Below, in pieces: positions 25,983 to 35,060 of a DNA stretch of 64,000 nt. The stretch's first letter is position 1; each line of letters begins with the position of its first letter. Position numbers and translations under genes: made by a program. The notes beneath the pieces were generated by a model that had not been told where the DNA came from, searched no databases, and saw nothing but the letters and a program-made list of their open reading frames with translations. This stretch comes from Enterobacteriaceae bacterium UBA7338 (lineage in GTDB: Bacteria; Pseudomonadota; Gammaproteobacteria; Enterobacterales; Enterobacteriaceae). The stretch covers positions 240,389 to 304,388 of the forward strand of contig DKPJ01000011.1 of assembly GCA_002480085.1 (NCBI GenBank). Direction: 5' to 3'.

Positions 25983-26839
25983 CAATCCAGCTCCACCTTT
26001 TTATTCAGCAGGCGCATCGCGCGCCAGTAGACCAGCAGCATCAGGCCCATCACCACCGTCAGGGTGATGCTGGTCGCCGCACCGAACGGCCAGTCGCGAA
26101 TGTTGAGGAACTGGCTCTTAATCACGTTGCCGATCAGCAGGTTCTTCGCCCCCCCCATCAGATCCGAGACGTAGAACAGCCCCATCGCCGGCAGCATCAC
26201 CAGCAGGCAGCCGGCAATAATGCCCGGCATGGTCAGCGGCAGGATGATGCGGATAAAGGTTTGCAGCTTGCTCGCGCCCAGATCCCGCGCCGCCTCCAGC
26301 AGCGGCTTGTCCAGCTTCTCAATGCTGGAGTAGAGCGGCATCACCATAAACGGCAGCAGAATATAGACCAGACCGATGATGACCGCGCTGGGGGTAAACA
26401 TGATGCGCAGGGGCGTATCGATGATCCCCAGCTCCAGCAGAAAGGCGTTGAGATAGCCTTTCGTGCTCAGGAAAAGCTTCAGGCCGTAGATGCGGATCAG
26501 CGAGTTGGTCCAGAACGGCACGATCAGCAGGAAGAGCAGCAGCGGGCGTACCTTTTGCGGCAGCCTCGCCAGGAACCAGGCGAACGGATAGCCCAGCGCC
26601 AGACAGGCGAGGGTGGCGATCAGCGCCATATTGAGGGAGTGCAGCAGCACCTCAAAATAGAGCGGATCGAGCAAGCGCGTGTAGTTGTCCAGCGTAAAGA
26701 CCAGCTTAACGAAGGAGACGTCGTCGCGGGTCAAAAAGCTGGTTACCACGATCATCAGGTTGGGCAGAAAGACAAACAGCACAAGCCAACCGACGATAGT
26801 GGCGATCACCACGTTCTGGAATTTACTTGTGCTCTTCAT
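25982..26839 (-). CDS. potB: spermidine/putrescine ABC permease PotB
   Basis: A 285-residue permease with six predicted helices and the EAA loop LEAARDLGASKLQTFIRIILP. It pairs with PotC to form the channel. The ATG at 26839 lies 17 bases inside potA, indicating coupled translation. The N-terminus MKSTSKFQNVVIATIVGWL is about ten residues longer than the commonly annotated E. coli start. Confidence 0.94.
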   Translation of the reverse strand: MKSTSKFQNVVIATIVGWLVLFVFLPNLMIVVTSFLTRDDVSFVKLVFTLDNYTRLLDPLYFEVLLHSLNMALIATLACLALGYPFAWFLARLPQKVRPLLLFLLIVPFWTNSLIRIYGLKLFLSTKGYLNAFLLELGIIDTPLRIMFTPSAVIIGLVYILLPFMVMPLYSSIEKLDKPLLEAARDLGASKLQTFIRIILPLTMPGIIAGCLLVMLPAMGLFYVSDLMGGAKNLLIGNVIKSQFLNIRDWPFGAATSITLTVVMGLMLLVYWRAMRLLNKKVELD

Positions 26840-27959
26840 CAGCCAGTACGACCTCCCAGCTCTCTACCCAGTTGATCGCCATTTTCTGATCCAGCGAGTG
26901 GTCAAAGTCGGGATCGTCTTCGTTGAAGAACTCGCTGACCATCACAATCTTGCCGTTCTCCAGCTCGACCACCGACTCCAGGGTCATGCCCTTGTAGTTA
27001 CGCTCGCGTACGTAGCCAATCAGGCCTTCGATCTCATTGTCGTCGTTGATCTCATCGACGCGCAGATCCTCCGGGCGCAGCAGGACGTTCAGCTTCTGGC
27101 CTGGCGTGACGGCAAAGTTAACGTAAATATTGCATTCGCGGCCTTCGACGCTGGCCCGCACGCGCTGTGCGTCCAGGCGCTCGATCACCGTCGCGCTAAA
27201 GATGTTGATCTCACCGATAAAGCTGGCGACGAAGAGATTTTTTGGCTCCTCGTAGATCTCACGCGGGGTGCCGTCCTGCTCAATCTTGCCGTTCTGCATC
27301 ACCACGATCCGGTCGGACATGGTCAACGCCTCCTCCTGATCGTGGGTGACGAAGACAAAGGTGATGCCGAGCTTGCGCTGCAGCGCCTTCAGCTCGTTCT
27401 GCATCTGCTTGCGCAGCTTGTAGTCGAGGGCCGAGAGGGACTCATCCAGCAGCAGCATGCGCGGCTTGTTGACCACCGCCCGGGCGATGGCAACGCGCTG
27501 CTGCTGGCCGCCGGAGAGCTGGTGCGGCTTACGCTGGGCAAACTCTTCCAGCTGCACCATACGCAGGGCATCGGTAACGCGGGGAGCGATCTGATCCGCC
27601 GGGGTCTTCTGCATCCGCAGGCCAAAGGCGACGTTTTCGAACACCGTCATGTGCGGGAAGAGGGCGTAGCTTTGAAAGACGGTATTAACATGGCGATGTT
27701 CTGCCGGAACGTTCGTTATATCATCGCTGTCGAGGGTGATACGGCCGGTATCAACGCTCTCCAGGCCTGCAATCAGGCGCAGGACGGTGGTCTTACCGCA
27801 GCCAGAGGGACCAAGCAGCGTCAGAAATTCGCCGTTATTGATGGTCAGGTTAAGATCGGAGATAACGGTTTTACCATCAAAACTTTTTCGAATCCCCGCC
27901 ATTTGTACCAGCGGTGAAAGCGAACGTGATTGTGTATTCAATTTTTGACTCTGTCCCAT
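26823..27959 (-). CDS. potA: spermidine/putrescine ABC transporter ATPase PotA
   Basis: A 378-residue ATPase: Walker A GPSGCGKTTVLRL, Q-loop VFQSYALFPHMTV, signature LSGGQQQRVAIARAV, Walker B MLLLDESLSALD (Ser where many relatives have Pro), switch His in VFVTHDQEEAL, and a C-terminal regulatory TOBE domain from about residue 250. First gene of potABCD. It lies divergent from pepT with a 260-base gap. Confidence 0.96.
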   Translation of the reverse strand: MGQSQKLNTQSRSLSPLVQMAGIRKSFDGKTVISDLNLTINNGEFLTLLGPSGCGKTTVLRLIAGLESVDTGRITLDSDDITNVPAEHRHVNTVFQSYALFPHMTVFENVAFGLRMQKTPADQIAPRVTDALRMVQLEEFAQRKPHQLSGGQQQRVAIARAVVNKPRMLLLDESLSALDYKLRKQMQNELKALQRKLGITFVFVTHDQEEALTMSDRIVVMQNGKIEQDGTPREIYEEPKNLFVASFIGEINIFSATVIERLDAQRVRASVEGRECNIYVNFAVTPGQKLNVLLRPEDLRVDEINDDNEIEGLIGYVRERNYKGMTLESVVELENGKIVMVSEFFNEDDPDFDHSLDQKMAINWVESWEVVLADEEHK

Positions 27960-28219
27960 GTAGACGCAACGGATGGCTTACCGATGCGGGGTTTGTGAGT
28001 AACCACCTTGGGTTTTGGCACGTTAATGAGGCCTGGCATTCTACGGCAAACCACTGAAATCGCCAAACCTTGTTCATATTTCTTATCCGGATGAGTCATT
28101 TCTCAGCCACTATTAAGGGTGTAATAAAATACAGGGTTTACAAGTTAAAAGTGACCTGACGCAATACATATCTTGTCGCGCTTATTGATAATGTCGGGAC
28201 AAAAAGTGAGGGTGGCCGC

Positions 28220-29446
28220 ATGGAAAAATTACTTGAGCGTTTTTTACACTACGTATCATTAGATACGCAGTCGAAACCGGGTGTCAGACAGGTTCCAAGC
28301 ACCGAAGGGCAGTGGAAGCTATTGGAGCTGCTTCGCGATCGGCTTAACGAGATGGGCCTTATCAACGTGACGCTGAGTGACAAAGGCACGGTAATGGCGA
28401 CGCTTCCCGCCAACGTAGAGGGCGATATTCCCACCATCGGGTTTATCTCCCATGTCGATACCTCCCCGGACTTTACCGGTAAGAACGTCAATCCGCAGAT
28501 CGTCGAAAACTACCGCGGAGGCGACATCGCCCTTGGCGTGGGGGATGAGATCCTCTCGCCGGTGATGTTCCCGGTTCTGCACCAGCTGCTGGGGCAGACG
28601 CTGATCACGACCGATGGCAAGACCCTGCTCGGCGCGGACGATAAAGCGGGCGTAGCGGAGATCATGACCGCGCTGGCGGTACTGATTAAGCAGAACGTGC
28701 CCCACGGCGAGATCCGCGTGGCCTTTACCCCGGATGAAGAGGTAGGAAAAGGGGCGAAGCACTTCGACGTCGCGGCGTTTGGTGCACAGTGGGCCTATAC
28801 CGTGGACGGTGGCGGCGTGGGAGAGCTGGAGTTTGAGAACTTCAACGCCGCCTCGGTGACGATCAAAATCGTCGGCAATAACGTGCACCCCGGCACGGCG
28901 AAAGGGGTGATGGTTAACGCCCTGACCCTTGCGACGCGTATTCATGCCCTGGTCCCTGCCGATGAGAGTCCAGAGACTACTGAAGGCTACGAAGGTTTCT
29001 ATCACCTCACCAGTATCAAGGGGGCGGTGGATCGCGCAGAGATGCACTACATCATTCGCGATTTCGATCGTAAAAACTTTGAGGCGCGCAAACGCAGGAT
29101 CATGGAGATCGCCAAGAAGGTCGGCAAAGGGCTGCATCCGGACTGCTATATCGAACTGACGATCGAGGACAGCTACTACAACATGCATGAAAAGGTGGTT
29201 GAGCATCCGCATATTATCGATATCGCCCAGCAGGCGATGCGCGACTGCGATATCGAGCCGCAGCTCAAGCCGATTCGCGGCGGCACCGATGGTGCCCAGC
29301 TCTCCTTTATGGGACTGCCGTGCCCGAATATCTTTACCGGCGGCTATAACTACCATGGCAAGCATGAGTTTGTGACCCTGGAAGGGATGGAGAAAGCGGT
29401 GCGCGTGATCGTGCGGATTGCGGAGCTGACCGCGAAACGGGGTTGA
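28220..29446 (+). CDS. pepT: peptidase T (tripeptidase) PepT
   Basis: A 408-residue zinc metallopeptidase of the M20B group that cleaves N-terminal residues from tripeptides in the cytosol. Metal-ligand regions are visible: SHVDTSPDF, LGADDKAGVAEIM, FTPDEEVGKGA, YTVDGGGVGELEFE, and a late His in YHGKHEF. GAGGGTGGCC precedes the ATG. The next gene is a RAYT transposase starting 6 bases after the stop, an unusual neighbour. Confidence 0.95.
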   Translation: MEKLLERFLHYVSLDTQSKPGVRQVPSTEGQWKLLELLRDRLNEMGLINVTLSDKGTVMATLPANVEGDIPTIGFISHVDTSPDFTGKNVNPQIVENYRGGDIALGVGDEILSPVMFPVLHQLLGQTLITTDGKTLLGADDKAGVAEIMTALAVLIKQNVPHGEIRVAFTPDEEVGKGAKHFDVAAFGAQWAYTVDGGGVGELEFENFNAASVTIKIVGNNVHPGTAKGVMVNALTLATRIHALVPADESPETTEGYEGFYHLTSIKGAVDRAEMHYIIRDFDRKNFEARKRRIMEIAKKVGKGLHPDCYIELTIEDSYYNMHEKVVEHPHIIDIAQQAMRDCDIEPQLKPIRGGTDGAQLSFMGLPCPNIFTGGYNYHGKHEFVTLEGMEKAVRVIVRIAELTAKRG

Positions 29447-29452
29447 TGGCGC

Positions 29453-29944
29453 TTGTCACACTATCGTCGTCATTACGTTCCCGGTGGGAGCTGGTTTTTC
29501 ACCGTTAATCTGCGCAACCGCTATAGCGATCTGTTGGTCAGGCATATTGATGCATTGCGCTCGGCAACGGCGCAGGTAAAGCGCCGTAAGCCATTTTTAA
29601 TTAACGGCTGGGTTGTTCTGCCCGAGCATATGCACTGTATCTGGACGCTACCGGCTGAAGACAGTGATTACTCGGGCCGCTGGCGCGATATCAAAAAGCA
29701 CTTCACCCGAACGCTGCAAGCGAATGGTATCTGGCAGCCCCGATTCTGGGAGCATACCCTGCGCAGTGAAGAGGATTACCGGCGGCATATGGATTACATC
29801 TATATCAACCCGGTTAAGCATGGCTGGGTAAAGCGGGTACAGGACTGGCCCTATTCGACCTTCCATCGAGACGTGCAAAACGGGTTGTATCCGTTAGATT
29901 GGGCCGGGGATTATACCGAGTTCACCACCGGAGAACGGCGTTAA
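29453..29944 (+). mobile_element. REP-associated tyrosine transposase (RAYT)
   Basis: A 163-residue IS200-like Y1 transposase of the RAYT class. It starts SHYRRHYVPGGSWFFTVNLR, carries the HUH-type pair in LPEHMHCIWTLP, and a putative catalytic Tyr in the region EDYRRHMDYIYINPVKHGWV. The start used is TTG at 29453. RAYTs are single-copy domesticated relatives of IS200 transposases thought to move or maintain REP/BIME sequences. A cluster of REPs of matching type starts 19 bases after its stop, which is the usual RAYT arrangement. Confidence 0.9.
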
Positions 29945-29962
29945 TCGCAAATCTCGGGCTTT

Positions 29963-30200
29963 GTAGGCCCGGCAAGCTTGCGCCGCCGGGCGTTGATGTG
30001 TTGTCGCCGCAACGCCGGGCGGCACTGCGTTTGCCCGACCTACGTTGGTGAGGCTGCTGCGGTTTGTAGGCCCGGCAAGCCTGCGCCGCCGGGCGTTGAT
30101 GTGTTGTCGCCGCAACGCCGGGCGGCACTGCGTTTGCCCGGCCTACGCAGGTGAGGCTGCTGCGGTTTGTAGGCCCGGCAAGCTGTGCGCCGCCGGGCGT
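29963..30200. repeat. BIME array: five alternating REPs in a 103-bp tandem unit
   Basis: GTAGGCCCGGCAAGC begins at 29963, 30066 and 30169, exactly 103 bases apart. Between them sit inverted partners ACGCCGGGCGGCACTGCG...CCTAC near 30012 and 30115. The units differ by only a few bases, so the array grew by tandem duplication. It separates the RAYT gene from roxA, whose stop lies 10 bases to the right. Confidence 0.9.
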
Positions 30201-30209
30201 TATCGAGAG

Positions 30210-31331
30210 TTAATCCTCGAAGAACCAGTAGCCGCTGTTGACCAGCGCGGCGAGCATGGCGAGGAACGACGGGTCGTCCAGCGCGTCACCGAGCGTGTCG
30301 GCGTTCACCACGATGTGGTTTGCCAGCGCGGCAAGGGCCGGGCGGTGCGGGGAGTCGATCTTCTCACCGTTGACAAATACGTCGTCGCCGACGCGCAGCA
30401 CGCGCAGGCCGCCAAGGCGTACCAGCTTATCACCCTGCTTCAGCGCATCGTAGATCTCATCCGGCTGATACGGCGGCTCCGGTGGAGAGACGTCAAGCTC
30501 ATGGCGCGACTGGGAGATAAACTCGCCAAACCACTGCTGGAACTGCGCCGGCTGGTTAATCAGCTCAACCATCATGCCGCGCAGCTTATCCAGCTCCTGA
30601 GGCAGGATATCCGCCGGGTGCTCCCGGGACGGCACGTCCGGATCGCTATAGCGGTGGCTGCCCAGCTCACGCTGCAATACATAGTCTGCAAAGCCGCTGA
30701 TCATCTCCCGGCCGCTTGGTGCGCGGAAGCCCACCGAGTAGTTCATCGAGTTTTCAAGGGAGTAACCCTCGTGCGGGAAGGCAGGGGGAATATAGAGGAT
30801 ATCACCCGGCTCCAGCTCTTCATCAATGATCGCCTCAAAAGGATCGACCTGTAGCAGATCCGGATGCGGACAGTGCTGCTTCATTGGCACCTTATCGCCC
30901 ACGCGCCAGCGGCGGCGGCCGGTACCCTGAATGATAAAAACGTCGTACTGATCGAGATGCGGGCCTACGCCGCCGCCCGGTACGGAGAATGAGATCATCA
31001 GATCGTCAATACGCCAGTCCGGCAGCGCCCGGAAGGGACGCATCAGCGCGGCGCTCTGCTCGTGCCAGTGATCCACGGCCTGCACCAGCAGCGACCAGTT
31101 GGTTTCACCCAGGTGATCGTAGCTCTCAAAGGGACCGTGGCTGACGTTCCATTTACCATCCTGATGACTGACCAGGCGGCTATCGACTTCGCTCTCCATC
31201 GCCAGTCCAGCCAGCTCATCCGGCGAGAGAGGATCGATAAAGTTGGCGATGCCCCGCTTCAGCACCACCGGGCGTTTTTGCCAGTAACGCTGAATAAAAT
31301 CGGCCCAGTCGAGTGTTAATTGGTATTCCAT
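30210..31331 (-). CDS. roxA: ribosomal protein uL16 arginine hydroxylase RoxA (YcfD)
   Basis: A 373-residue JmjC-type 2-oxoglutarate/Fe(II) oxygenase that hydroxylates an Arg of ribosomal protein uL16. The iron-binding HxD is in GPHLDQYDVFIIQGTGRRRW, and the distal His is in PAFPHEGYSLENS. The C-terminal half forms the dimerisation and winged-helix part. It lies upstream of phoPQ-purB as in E. coli. A BIME array follows. Confidence 0.93.
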   Translation of the reverse strand: MEYQLTLDWADFIQRYWQKRPVVLKRGIANFIDPLSPDELAGLAMESEVDSRLVSHQDGKWNVSHGPFESYDHLGETNWSLLVQAVDHWHEQSAALMRPFRALPDWRIDDLMISFSVPGGGVGPHLDQYDVFIIQGTGRRRWRVGDKVPMKQHCPHPDLLQVDPFEAIIDEELEPGDILYIPPAFPHEGYSLENSMNYSVGFRAPSGREMISGFADYVLQRELGSHRYSDPDVPSREHPADILPQELDKLRGMMVELINQPAQFQQWFGEFISQSRHELDVSPPEPPYQPDEIYDALKQGDKLVRLGGLRVLRVGDDVFVNGEKIDSPHRPALAALANHIVVNADTLGDALDDPSFLAMLAALVNSGYWFFED

Positions 31332-31399
31332 ATAAGTTTCCTGGTCTTGTGTCTGACTCGGATTATAACGGATGGCAACACGCCTGGGTGCTTAATTCG

Positions 31400-32863
31400 T
31401 TAATTATCCCCGGCGCTCTCCTGCTGACGGGCGAAAATCGCTTCCATCCGTGCGCCGCCGAGCGGGCTTTCGCCAGCTATAATCTCGCCGCCGTACTGCT
31501 CGACAATTTCCCGGGCAACGGCTAAGCCTACACCCTGGCCGGGTCGTAGCGTATCGGCCCGCTGACCACGGTCGAAAATGGTCTCCCGCAGGCTGACCGG
31601 AATACCGGGACCGTCATCGTCAATGATAATATGCAGCCGATCGTCGGACTGTCGGGCGGAGACCTCAACAAACTCCAGGCAGTATTTGCAGGCGTTATCC
31701 AGCAGGTTACCCATCACCTCCATCAGGTCGTTTTTCTCGCCGACAAAGCTGATCTCCGGAGAGATATCGAGGGTGATGGCGACCCCTTTACGCTGGTAGA
31801 CCTTATTCAACGCCGAGGTGAGGCTGTCCAGCAGCGCCGCGACCGGATGCAGCTCGCGGCTGAGCATGATGCTGCCGCCGCGCATGCTGGCCCGGTGCAG
31901 ATAGTAGCCAATCTGCTGGGAGATTCGGCTGATCTGCTCCAGCATCACCGGCTCGGCGTCGCTCACGCTCAATCTGTTGCTGCGCAGCGAGCGCAGCGTG
32001 CTTTGCAGCACCGCCAGCGGCGTTTTCAGGCTGTGGGTAAGATCGGTGAGGGTGGTACGGTACTTGTCGTAGCGCTCGCGTTCACTTTTCACCAGGCGGT
32101 TGAGGTTACGCACCAGGCTAACCAGCTCGCGGGAGGTCTGCGGGTTCAAATGCTCGCGGTGGTGATCCTCCAGCTCGCGCACCTCTCTGGCCAGCGCCTC
32201 AATGGGACGCAGGCTCCAGCGTGCGGCGATCCACAGCAGGGGAATAACCAGCAGCAGGTTGGCGATCACCACGTAAATAAACCAGTTCCACACCTGGTGT
32301 GCCTGCTTAAGTTCGTCGGGCACGGTGTCGATCACCACGATGGTCATCGGCGGCATATGTGCCGTCGCCGGGTAGTAGTTTACCGCCACCGAGTGGGTGG
32401 TTTCGCTATCATGGTCGTTGGCCCGCAGGTCGCTGAGGGCTTTCTGCGCGGAGGGATCGCCACTAATTAGGCCGCTGGTGGCGTCGGCGTCGGCTTCAAT
32501 CTCATGGAATCCGTCAACTTTTAGCCACTCCGGGCGGATGCGCTGCACCAGCCACGGCACGCTGCGCTGGGCCCACAGCAGCTGCCCCTGCCGATCGTAG
32601 ATCAGCGCCACGGTGGGGCCTTGCAGATTCAGGTTTTCAGGCAGCTCAATGCTGAAGCGCTGGTTATCCCACCGCGACAGAGTGTAGAAGAGGTTGCTCT
32701 CGCCGCGCAGCAGGCGAAAGGTAGTCTTGTCGAAGCTGACGCTGTAGCCCACCAGCGCCACCATGCCGTAGGAGAGAGAGAGCACCAGCACCACAGCGGC
32801 GGTGGCGAGCAGAAAGCGGACCCGCAGGGAGAGCGGCAGCAGATGCCGCCGGAGCTTTTTCAT
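31400..32863 (-). CDS. phoQ: sensor histidine kinase PhoQ
   Basis: A 487-residue sensor: first helix (residues about 17-42), periplasmic PDC-like sensor, second helix (about 195-215), HAMP, dimerisation domain with LTHSLKTPLAVLQ (phospho-accepting His), and ATPase domain with NLLDNACKYC, DDGPGIP and GQGVGLAVA. It senses low Mg, acid pH and cationic peptides. The acidic patch, EDDDDAE in E. coli, reads ANDHDSE here and so has fewer charges. The ATG overlaps the phoP stop as ATGA. Confidence 0.95.
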   Translation of the reverse strand: MKKLRRHLLPLSLRVRFLLATAAVVLVLSLSYGMVALVGYSVSFDKTTFRLLRGESNLFYTLSRWDNQRFSIELPENLNLQGPTVALIYDRQGQLLWAQRSVPWLVQRIRPEWLKVDGFHEIEADADATSGLISGDPSAQKALSDLRANDHDSETTHSVAVNYYPATAHMPPMTIVVIDTVPDELKQAHQVWNWFIYVVIANLLLVIPLLWIAARWSLRPIEALAREVRELEDHHREHLNPQTSRELVSLVRNLNRLVKSERERYDKYRTTLTDLTHSLKTPLAVLQSTLRSLRSNRLSVSDAEPVMLEQISRISQQIGYYLHRASMRGGSIMLSRELHPVAALLDSLTSALNKVYQRKGVAITLDISPEISFVGEKNDLMEVMGNLLDNACKYCLEFVEVSARQSDDRLHIIIDDDGPGIPVSLRETIFDRGQRADTLRPGQGVGLAVAREIVEQYGGEIIAGESPLGGARMEAIFARQQESAGDN

Positions 32864-33534
32864 GAATGCAGTTCGAACAGGTAGCCCTGGCCGCGTACGG
32901 TATTAATCACGTCATGAGGATACTGCGCCTGGATCTTTTTCCGCAGGCGACCCATTAGCACGTCGATGGTATGGCTCTCACGCAGCTCGGCGTCGGGGTA
33001 GAGCTGTAGCATCAGGGCATCTTTGCTGACCACTTTACCGCTGTTGCGGATCAGCGTCTCCATGATGGTGTACTCGAAGGCGGTCAGCTTGATCACCTCG
33101 TCATTGATGGACAGCTCCCGGCGCGAAAGATCGACCTGAAAAGGCGGCATGGAGATGACCTGCGAAGCATGTCCACCGTTGCGGCGCATCAGAGCCTGCA
33201 TGCGGGCGGCCACCTCTTCGATATGAAACGGCTTGGTAACGTAATCATCGGCCCCGGCGCTCAGCACCTCGACCTTATCCTGCCACCCTTCGCGGGCGGT
33301 GAGCACCAGTACGGGGAGGGTGACATCATGGCTGCGCCAGCGGCGGATCAGCGACAGGCCGTCCTCGTCCGGCAGGCCGAGATCGACAATAGCGATATCG
33401 GGAAGATGTTCATTTAAATAGTAATCCGCTTCCTTTGCATCTTCGGCGGCGTCAACCTGATGCCCCAGCTCCTGAAGCTGCACTTTCAGGTGGTGGCGCA
33501 GCAAAGGGTTGTCCTCTACGACGAGTACGCGCAT
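32860..33534 (-). CDS. phoP: response regulator PhoP
   Basis: A 224-residue OmpR-type regulator: receiver domain with phospho-acceptor Asp in IAIVDLGLPDEDG, conserved Thr/Lys (LVLTARE, VTKPFH), then a winged-helix DNA-binding domain ending TVRGQGYLFELHS. The start at 33534 (MRVLVVEDN) matches E. coli and has GGGAG 8 bases upstream. It activates Mg-starvation and peptide-resistance genes and its own operon, as the upstream box indicates. Confidence 0.96.
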   Translation of the reverse strand: MRVLVVEDNPLLRHHLKVQLQELGHQVDAAEDAKEADYYLNEHLPDIAIVDLGLPDEDGLSLIRRWRSHDVTLPVLVLTAREGWQDKVEVLSAGADDYVTKPFHIEEVAARMQALMRRNGGHASQVISMPPFQVDLSRRELSINDEVIKLTAFEYTIMETLIRNSGKVVSKDALMLQLYPDAELRESHTIDVLMGRLRKKIQAQYPHDVINTVRGQGYLFELHS

Positions 33535-33585
33535 TGTCCGAGCTCCCATATATTCATGTTGTGAATAGTTTAACGCGAATCAGGA

Positions 33586-33620
33586 ATTATGAGGCGATCG
33601 AAATCAACAGAGAGTAAACC
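33586..33620 (-). promoter_or_regulatory. PhoP box and -10 element of the phoP promoter
   Basis: On the minus strand GGTTTA-ctctc-TGTTGA fits the PhoP direct repeat (T/G)GTTTA-N5-(T/G)GTTTA with one mismatch. CATAAT lies exactly 12 bases after it, the spacing of class PhoP-activated promoters. This supports autoregulation. Confidence 0.75.
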
Positions 33621-33631
33621 AGGAGTGAAGC

Positions 33632-33658
33632 GGCCCGCTCCTTAACCGGAAGCGGGCC
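33632..33658 (-). terminator. GC-rich hairpin between purB and phoP
   Basis: GGCCCGCT ... AGCGGGCC forms an 8-bp stem 12 bases after the purB stop. No T run follows on the minus strand, so it may only attenuate read-through into phoPQ. Confidence 0.45.
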
Positions 33659-33670
33659 AAAAGCGAGCTG

Positions 33671-35041
33671 TTATTTCAGCTCATCAACCATGGTAATGGC
33701 CCGGCCAATGTAGTTGGCAGGGGTCATGGCTTTGAGACGGGTCTTCTCCTCTTCCGGCAGCGCCAGGCTATCGATAAACTGTTTCATGCCTTCGGCGTCA
33801 ACGCGCTTGCCGCGGGTCAGCTCCTTCAGCTTCTCGTACGGCTTTTCGATACCGTAGCGGCGCATTACCGTCTGGATAGGCTCAGCCAGCACTTCCCAGT
33901 TGTGATCCAGCTCGTCAAGCAGACGATCGCGGTTCACTTCCAGCTTGCTCACGCCTTTCAGCGTGGACTGGTAGGCGATCAGCGCGTAGCCGATGCCGAC
34001 GCCGAGGTTACGCAGCACCGTGGAGTCGGTGAGGTCGCGCTGCCAGCGGGAGACCGGCAGCTTAGCCGCCAGGTGCTGCAGCACCGCGTTAGAGAGGCCC
34101 AGGTTGCCTTCGGAGTTTTCGAAGTCAATCGGGTTAACCTTGTGCGGCATGGTGGAAGAGCCAATTTCACCGGCGATCGTCTTCTGCTTGAAGTGGTTCA
34201 GGGCGATGTAGCCCCACACGTCGCGATCGAAGTCGATCAGGATGGTGTTAAAGCGCGCCATGCAGTCAAACAGCTCGGCAATGTAGTCGTGCGGCTCGAT
34301 CTGGGTGGTGTACGGGTTCCACTGGATGCCCAGAGAGGTGACAAACTCCTCGCTGAACTGGTGCCAGTCCACTTCCGGGTAGGCCGCGATGTGAGCGTTA
34401 TAGTTACCTACCGCGCCGTTGATCTTACCGAGGATCTCCACCTGGGCGAGCTGGCGGAACTGACGCTCCATCCGGTAGGCGACGTTGGCCATCTCTTTGC
34501 CCATGGTTGACGGCGTGGCCGGCTGGCCGTGGGTGCGTGAGAGCAGCGGGATATCGCGATACTGCACCGCCAGATCTTTTACCGCATCGATAATCTTGCG
34601 CCAGTAGGGCAGCACCACCTCTTCCCGGGCGGTATGCAGCATCAGGGCGTGAGAGAGGTTGTTAATATCTTCCGAGGTGCAGGCGAAGTGGATGAACTCA
34701 GAGACCGCGTGCAGGGCTGGAACGTCGGCCACTTTCTCTTTCAGAAAATACTCGACCGCTTTCACGTCGTGGTTGGTAGTGCGCTCAATGGTTTTGATGC
34801 GTGCGGCATCTTCTTCGCTAAACTCCGCAACAATTTTATCGAGGTAACCGTTTGCGTCGGCAGCAAAAGCAGGAACTTCCTTGATAGCTGCATGTGCCGC
34901 CAGCTTTTGCAGCCAGCGTACTTCTACCTGAACACGAAACTTCAGCAGGCCGTATTCGCTGAAGATCTCGCGTAGCGCGCTGACTTTATCGCCGTAGCGT
35001 CCATCGACAGGGGAAACGGCGGTCAGTGAGGATAATTCCAT
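33671..35041 (-). CDS. purB: adenylosuccinate lyase PurB
   Basis: A 456-residue enzyme of the fumarase/aspartase superfamily that acts twice in purine synthesis (SAICAR to AICAR and adenylosuccinate to AMP). The superfamily signature GSSTMPHKVNPIDFEN is intact, as are the catalytic His region TSEDINNLSHAL and THGQPATPST. The start at 35041 gives MELSSLTAVSPVDGRYG as in E. coli; the longer upstream frame is not needed. Confidence 0.96.
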   Translation of the reverse strand: MELSSLTAVSPVDGRYGDKVSALREIFSEYGLLKFRVQVEVRWLQKLAAHAAIKEVPAFAADANGYLDKIVAEFSEEDAARIKTIERTTNHDVKAVEYFLKEKVADVPALHAVSEFIHFACTSEDINNLSHALMLHTAREEVVLPYWRKIIDAVKDLAVQYRDIPLLSRTHGQPATPSTMGKEMANVAYRMERQFRQLAQVEILGKINGAVGNYNAHIAAYPEVDWHQFSEEFVTSLGIQWNPYTTQIEPHDYIAELFDCMARFNTILIDFDRDVWGYIALNHFKQKTIAGEIGSSTMPHKVNPIDFENSEGNLGLSNAVLQHLAAKLPVSRWQRDLTDSTVLRNLGVGIGYALIAYQSTLKGVSKLEVNRDRLLDELDHNWEVLAEPIQTVMRRYGIEKPYEKLKELTRGKRVDAEGMKQFIDSLALPEEEKTRLKAMTPANYIGRAITMVDELK

Positions 35042-35060
35042 AAGACAAAACTCCGGGACG

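Noticed and set aside
29894..30128. ORFs running through the BIME array
   Set aside because: Their protein sequences are only translations of repeated REP palindromes.
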